From: Adenanthera pavonina | Lineage: Eukaryota; Streptophyta; Magnoliopsida; Fabales; Fabaceae | Reading direction: 5' to 3' | Assembly: GCA_026686845.1 (NCBI GenBank) | Contig: JAIVEN010000015.1 | Span: 13,311,501-13,375,500, forward strand | Length of the DNA stretch: 64,000 nucleotides | Part shown: one piece after another, positions 60,117 through 64,000 of the stretch | Layout of the letters: every line of letters starts with the position of its first letter | Numbering within the stretch: the stretch's first letter is position 1 | Made by a program: the position numbers and the translations under genes | The notes under the pieces: model-generated | The model's input: the letters and a program-made list of their open reading frames with translations, nothing else | What the model was told of the DNA's origin: nothing | Database searches by the model: none

Positions 60117-63100
60117 TTATGCACTGAAACCCTTGTGCAGAGAGCTCCAGGGAGTGGCGGGAACACTGACGCATACCTGAGCCGATGCCTCCACCATTTG
60201 CTCTTTCGGTATTCCTGCATTGCAGATGTTTGCAAAAGACCTCATGTGTTTCATCCCATACTGGGACAGGGATCCACAATATGTCTCAAAAGTCCTGACC
60301 TGCACCGGCAACAAATAAGTACTCTCTTGAACCAAAAGTGGAAACAAGCTTAACTACTGTGACAATACATGAATGCAAAGCCTGTGTTGAACAAATAGTT
60401 ATGGGACAACAATACTGTTAAAGTCTCTCTAACGTCTAATATTGTAAATTATGCAAACAACAAATTTAAAAAGAAATAAAAAGATAATAGACTTATCAGC
60501 CTAACAGCACCAGAGAAGAAGATGAATAAAGGGAAATAGTACCATCATTTTCAAACAGTCCCAGTCATCAACAAGTGGTTGTCCAGCAGATCGAACAGTG
60601 TTGAGCACTTCTGGACCATTTTCAATGCCAAATAACAGCTTTCCAATAAGTTTCACGCTGTTGTCTACATGCATTCTGTGAGACATAGCTTCCAAAACTT
60701 GTTTCTGAGCTTCAACTTTCCTAGGAGAACCCTCAGGAGCTTTGCGGTACTGGTACAAAACAGTGAAGATGAAGCAATCGAGATAACATGTCCGAAAATG
60801 GGGATGTAGTGGACTTTAAAATAAAAGTATCGGCAGAACAGAAAACAACCCTTTTTTCTTCATAGTTTCTGCATTAAGTTAGTGCCCAGAAAGAACAAAA
60901 AAAAGGAAAAAAAAAAAAAAGCCAATTGCAACCCACTTACGTTCCTCAAATGCATAAGCACTCATACTACTTCTAACTACCTATCCAAAGTACTTTTCGA
61001 ATACTTCTATCCACGTAGCACGTCACCTTGAGTTTGTTCTATGTTGCCCCTATATCTGGCTACCTAAGGTTCTGCATCCAAATTTTACCAAGAAAAAAAG
61101 GTTCTGCATCCAAATGATTTTAAAATCTCCATATCCAGTGCCTCTACTCTTAACACTCAATTTTTAATTCCACAAAAGTAATATAAGAATAATATGAGGT
61201 TTTTCCCATTATTACATCCTCATGGTCATCCCTAATCCTCCAATCATGGGTAATGTTCAATTCAATTAAAAGATTTTGGTGATTTTCTTCTTCTTTCTTA
61301 CTTTTTTTTTTTGGGGGGGGGGGGTGTGGTGTGTGTGGTGTGGACTTGGAGTATCTCCCACCAATAGTAAACCCCTCCCAACTAAATTTGTTTCATAATT
61401 CATACACAAAGATTAGAAATTAAACTCTCAACCACTTGCTTAAGAGATGAGCACTCTTACCACTTAGGCCAATCTAAATTAGTGATTTTGTGATCTTTAA
61501 TTATAAATTTATCCTAACCATTTACATGCCAGTGTAAGTGATGAATTAGTAGCAAAATCTCAATAAGATCATAATTAATAGTTAAGAAATTATTTATAAA
61601 ATTTTAATCAAATCATGTTGCATGAATATGATACCTTATCCCAAAAATGGATGAGATCAGCATCACGTTGGTTGACTGCTTTTGTAGATGGCCTCAAGGA
61701 GTTTTCATCCACGAAAGTGAAATTATCATTAGCAGGATTAGTTCCCAAATATAGTACGAGATTATTCTTGCTGAGCCCTATATCACCATATTGCATCACG
61801 TGTGAGCCATAGACAGAATTTCCATTGATGGTCCTTCTTTTAACCTGCAAGCCCAGTGGAACATAAAAGGCATCCATCACATAACAACAACAACAACAAT
61901 ATTAGTCTTATCCCACTAAGTGGGGTAAAGGCATCCATCACACAAAGTAACAAATTGACATGTCTTTAACCCAATAAAATTAGACCAGGAATTTGATGAA
62001 AATACCATATAGCAACAGAATCTTACCAGTTCATACTGTTGATGCAATGTCTCTGTTTGCAAATTGTGTATGTCACTGCCCAGAAGTTTAGAAAACCAAA
62101 ATTAGCATCCCTGAACTTAGAATTTAAGTTACATGGTGATTGCTTAAGTATAATATATAGCCCTAAATTGGCATGATATATGATCTAGCTATGTATTTGT
62201 ATTCATAATAATTTAAAGCACCCCAAAATTCTACCAAGCAAATGTTTCCTAATCATATGTGATATAACATAATAATTAAAGTAGAAAGTATGCACCTACC
62301 TGTCTTCCATCCAGGCAACACTGTACAGGTCGCCCAAGCAAGTTTCATATTCTGGGGGAGGACTAGGATACTCCCCAGGGCAATAAGTTCCCCAACTGCT
62401 TTCATCTGCATTTGAAGCTGTTGTAGCATAAATATTCAAGCCTTCAGGAAGAAGACCTTCAAAGATACTCCCAGATTCACAAGCCTCAAGATAAAATACC
62501 TGCATCAACATTTTATAAATACAAAGCATTAGTTCTTAGCTTGAATAAATTCTGGTACAATAGTAGCAAATGGCTGTTTGCTAGTTACTTACTAGACTTT
62601 TATATGTTCCAGAAGCATGCTTCTTTTTCAAAACTTCAATGAGATCATTTGCATATATGTAAGGACTGGTAGGCATCCCTGAAATCCACCCCCCGCCCAC
62701 CAAAATAATAATAAAGAAGATGTAAAAGGCCTCCGGAAAAATGGTGAAAATATATATAATAATGAACTAAGATGTAACTACTAAGCATGATTATCACTTT
62801 CGTACTTAGCAATATAAATATCATAAAATGGTGCATCAGATATGATGAATGTTAATTCTTTGCTAGTTAGAGATTTATTTAAATAACATTATATACCATA
62901 AAATCAATCAATTGATTGTCACAAAAAGATTATGATGCCCAGATATGGTGCATAAGAATAAGTTACTCAATGCATTTCCCCCCACTATTCTAAAGGAATC
63001 ACAACAGCACAATACAATTCGTATTGACCACACAAGATATCTTAAAGATCCAAAGATCTTCTCCAACAAACTGAAATGAATTGTAAAATATTTCATCCTT

Positions 63101-63864
63101 AACATAAGTTCATCAATATACATCATTCATATGATGACATTTTTTATTGATTTCGCTTATTTAAACAAAGTAGACACAGTTTTGCTTGTAAGGTACCAAC
63201 TACCAAGAGCTACAGAACACAAGCTCCTGTTAAAAGCAACCATCAGTAATGCTAAAGTTTATGGGTTTGAAAATTTTCATCCTACTCAGCCATAATAAAA
63301 CAATAAAACAAACAATCAGACAGACAACTATGGTCTATGGGTAGTACAATTTTTCAGTAAAAACATGAAACACAAGGCCTAAGTTATGCTGTAATGCTTA
63401 TAAATAAGTCATGGTTCATGATTTTCATTAAGGTTTCTGTGAAAAGATTCAGCACTACTAACCAAGCACTCCTGGGCCACCATGATCAGTGTAGTATATA
63501 AATATATGATCATTGGGACCACTATCAACAACCTTCCCGCTGCCACCAGTAAGAGCTGTCTTATTTCCAAGTATAACAGCGAAAAAATTGTTAACAGTAA
63601 CATCTTCACCAGTGTAATCCTGCAATAATAAACTCCAATCTCATATTTTAGGTTTATAAAATTTAATAAAGCCATAGTGATACATGAAAGATAACAGACC
63701 TTTGGGACTCCTTTATAAACATCATCACCATCTGGACTGTTAATGATAATTCCGGGCCTTGGGTTCTCTTCATTAAAGGCAATGTCATCGTACATAAAAA
63801 CAACAATATTTTCTTCTTTCAGGCCACCTTTCCTCAGGAGTTGATATGCATGACAAACATCCGA
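60117..63864 (-). CDS. Vacuolar processing enzyme (legumain), 5' end cut
   Basis: An asparaginyl endopeptidase (C13 family) that matures vacuolar and seed proteins and has caspase-1-like activity in plant cell death. Visible exons, minus strand: 63700-63864, 63463-63619, 62593-62678, 62300-62499, 62027-62075, 61635-61844, 60543-60749 and 60117-60299. All are GT-AG and in frame, giving about 419 residues. The catalytic His lies in YYTDHGGPG and the catalytic Cys in YLEACESGS. Other landmarks are VCHAYQLLRKGGLKEENI, NPRPGIIINSPDG, DYTGEDVTVNNFFAV, YATTASNADESSWGTYCPGE and the C-terminal prodomain with QYGMKHMRSFANICNAG, ending GFSA. DNFT is a possible N-glycosylation site. The first coding exon, with the signal peptide and about 70 N-terminal residues, should lie beyond 64000. 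Subtype (alpha, beta, gamma) is not decided. Confidence 0.95.
61302..61324. repeat. T11-G12 homopolymer junction, VPE intron
   Basis: Eleven T residues followed by twelve G residues and a GTGTGGTGTG stretch, in the intron between exons 7 and 8 listed for VPE. A run this long is prone to length change and sequencing error. Confidence 0.85.
61882..61926 (-). mobile_element. 45-bp SINE tail in VPE intron
   Basis: On the minus strand it reads ACCCCACTTAGTGGGATAAG, then ACTAATATT and TTG repeats, the 3' tail of an Au-type plant SINE. A perfect 16-base repeat AAAGGCATCCATCACA flanks it at 61866-61881 and 61927-61942. It is the product of a strongly 5'-truncated insertion. Confidence 0.85.
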
Positions 63865-64000
63865 CTGATAAAACGGTAAAGGCCCAAAGTTAATATTAAT
63901 CAAACAATACAACTACAGATGTAAAATCAAAAGTCTTTGTAAACTCTTGAAGATAGCTTGGTCATTTGAAGAGAACTATTTTCTTTTCCTTGTTGTTTTG

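Noticed and set aside
61313..61330. Possible G-quadruplex at the G12 run
   Set aside because: One long homopolymer beside short G pairs does not give four clean separated G tracts; it may also contain sequencing error.
1..64000. tRNA, rRNA or organelle-derived genes
   Set aside because: No stretch with a complete cloverleaf pattern or ribosomal sequence was recognised by eye; a tRNA or RNA-family scan would be needed to exclude small ones.

Overview
The window is nuclear DNA from a flowering plant, most likely a eudicot. Its genes have many GT-AG introns, the intergenic DNA is very AT-rich, and the spaces between genes are filled with plant-type transposons. The proteins recognised (an RR-type tandem CCCH zinc finger, ELF3, plant epsin, a DUF1639 protein and a vacuolar processing enzyme) are plant families. 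I cannot name the species from the sequence.

Left third (1-31 kb). This part is gene-poor. It opens with the end of a decayed Ty1/copia pol gene and its 3' flank, which looks interrupted by a 2.6-kb solo LTR (1757-4361). A cluster of Stowaway-like MITEs follows (5.2-6.7 kb), then further small MITEs. The only intact gene is the intronless CCCH zinc-finger gene at 12571-13566. From 13.6 to 26 kb there are only repeats: a tandem duplication cut by an LTR-like insertion (20.5-23.1 kb), a 1.7-kb foldback element built from ~89-bp repeats (23.8-25.5 kb), and a hairpin MITE. A 5.7-kb PIF/Harbinger element (about 26262-31941) carries a broken transposase and a broken Myb/SANT-like gene. It ends about 400 bases before the epsin start codon.

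Right half (32-64 kb). Five genes lie close together: a plant epsin (+, 11 coding exons, 589 aa), ELF3 (+, 4 coding exons, 730 aa), a CXXC zinc-binding DUF866/UPF0587 protein (+, 4 exons, 166 aa), a DUF1639 protein (-, 4 exons, 290 aa) and a vacuolar processing enzyme/legumain (-, 8 exons visible; the first exon lies past the right edge). I derived the exon joins by matching GT-AG sites to reading frame. All joins keep frame with no internal stop. The introns hold small transposons: a Tourist-like MITE in epsin, SINE tails in the DUF866 and VPE genes, and a further MITE in epsin.

The genes do not form one pathway. They cover mRNA control by zinc finger, clathrin trafficking to the vacuole (epsin), vacuolar protein maturation (VPE), the evening complex of the circadian clock (ELF3), and two little-studied conserved proteins. 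I found no sign of a new multi-gene system. The most unusual material is the transposon biology: the foldback element, the matched Harbinger/MITE pair, two hairpin MITEs with the same 8-bp target duplication, and a 45-bp SINE remnant with a perfect 16-bp target duplication.
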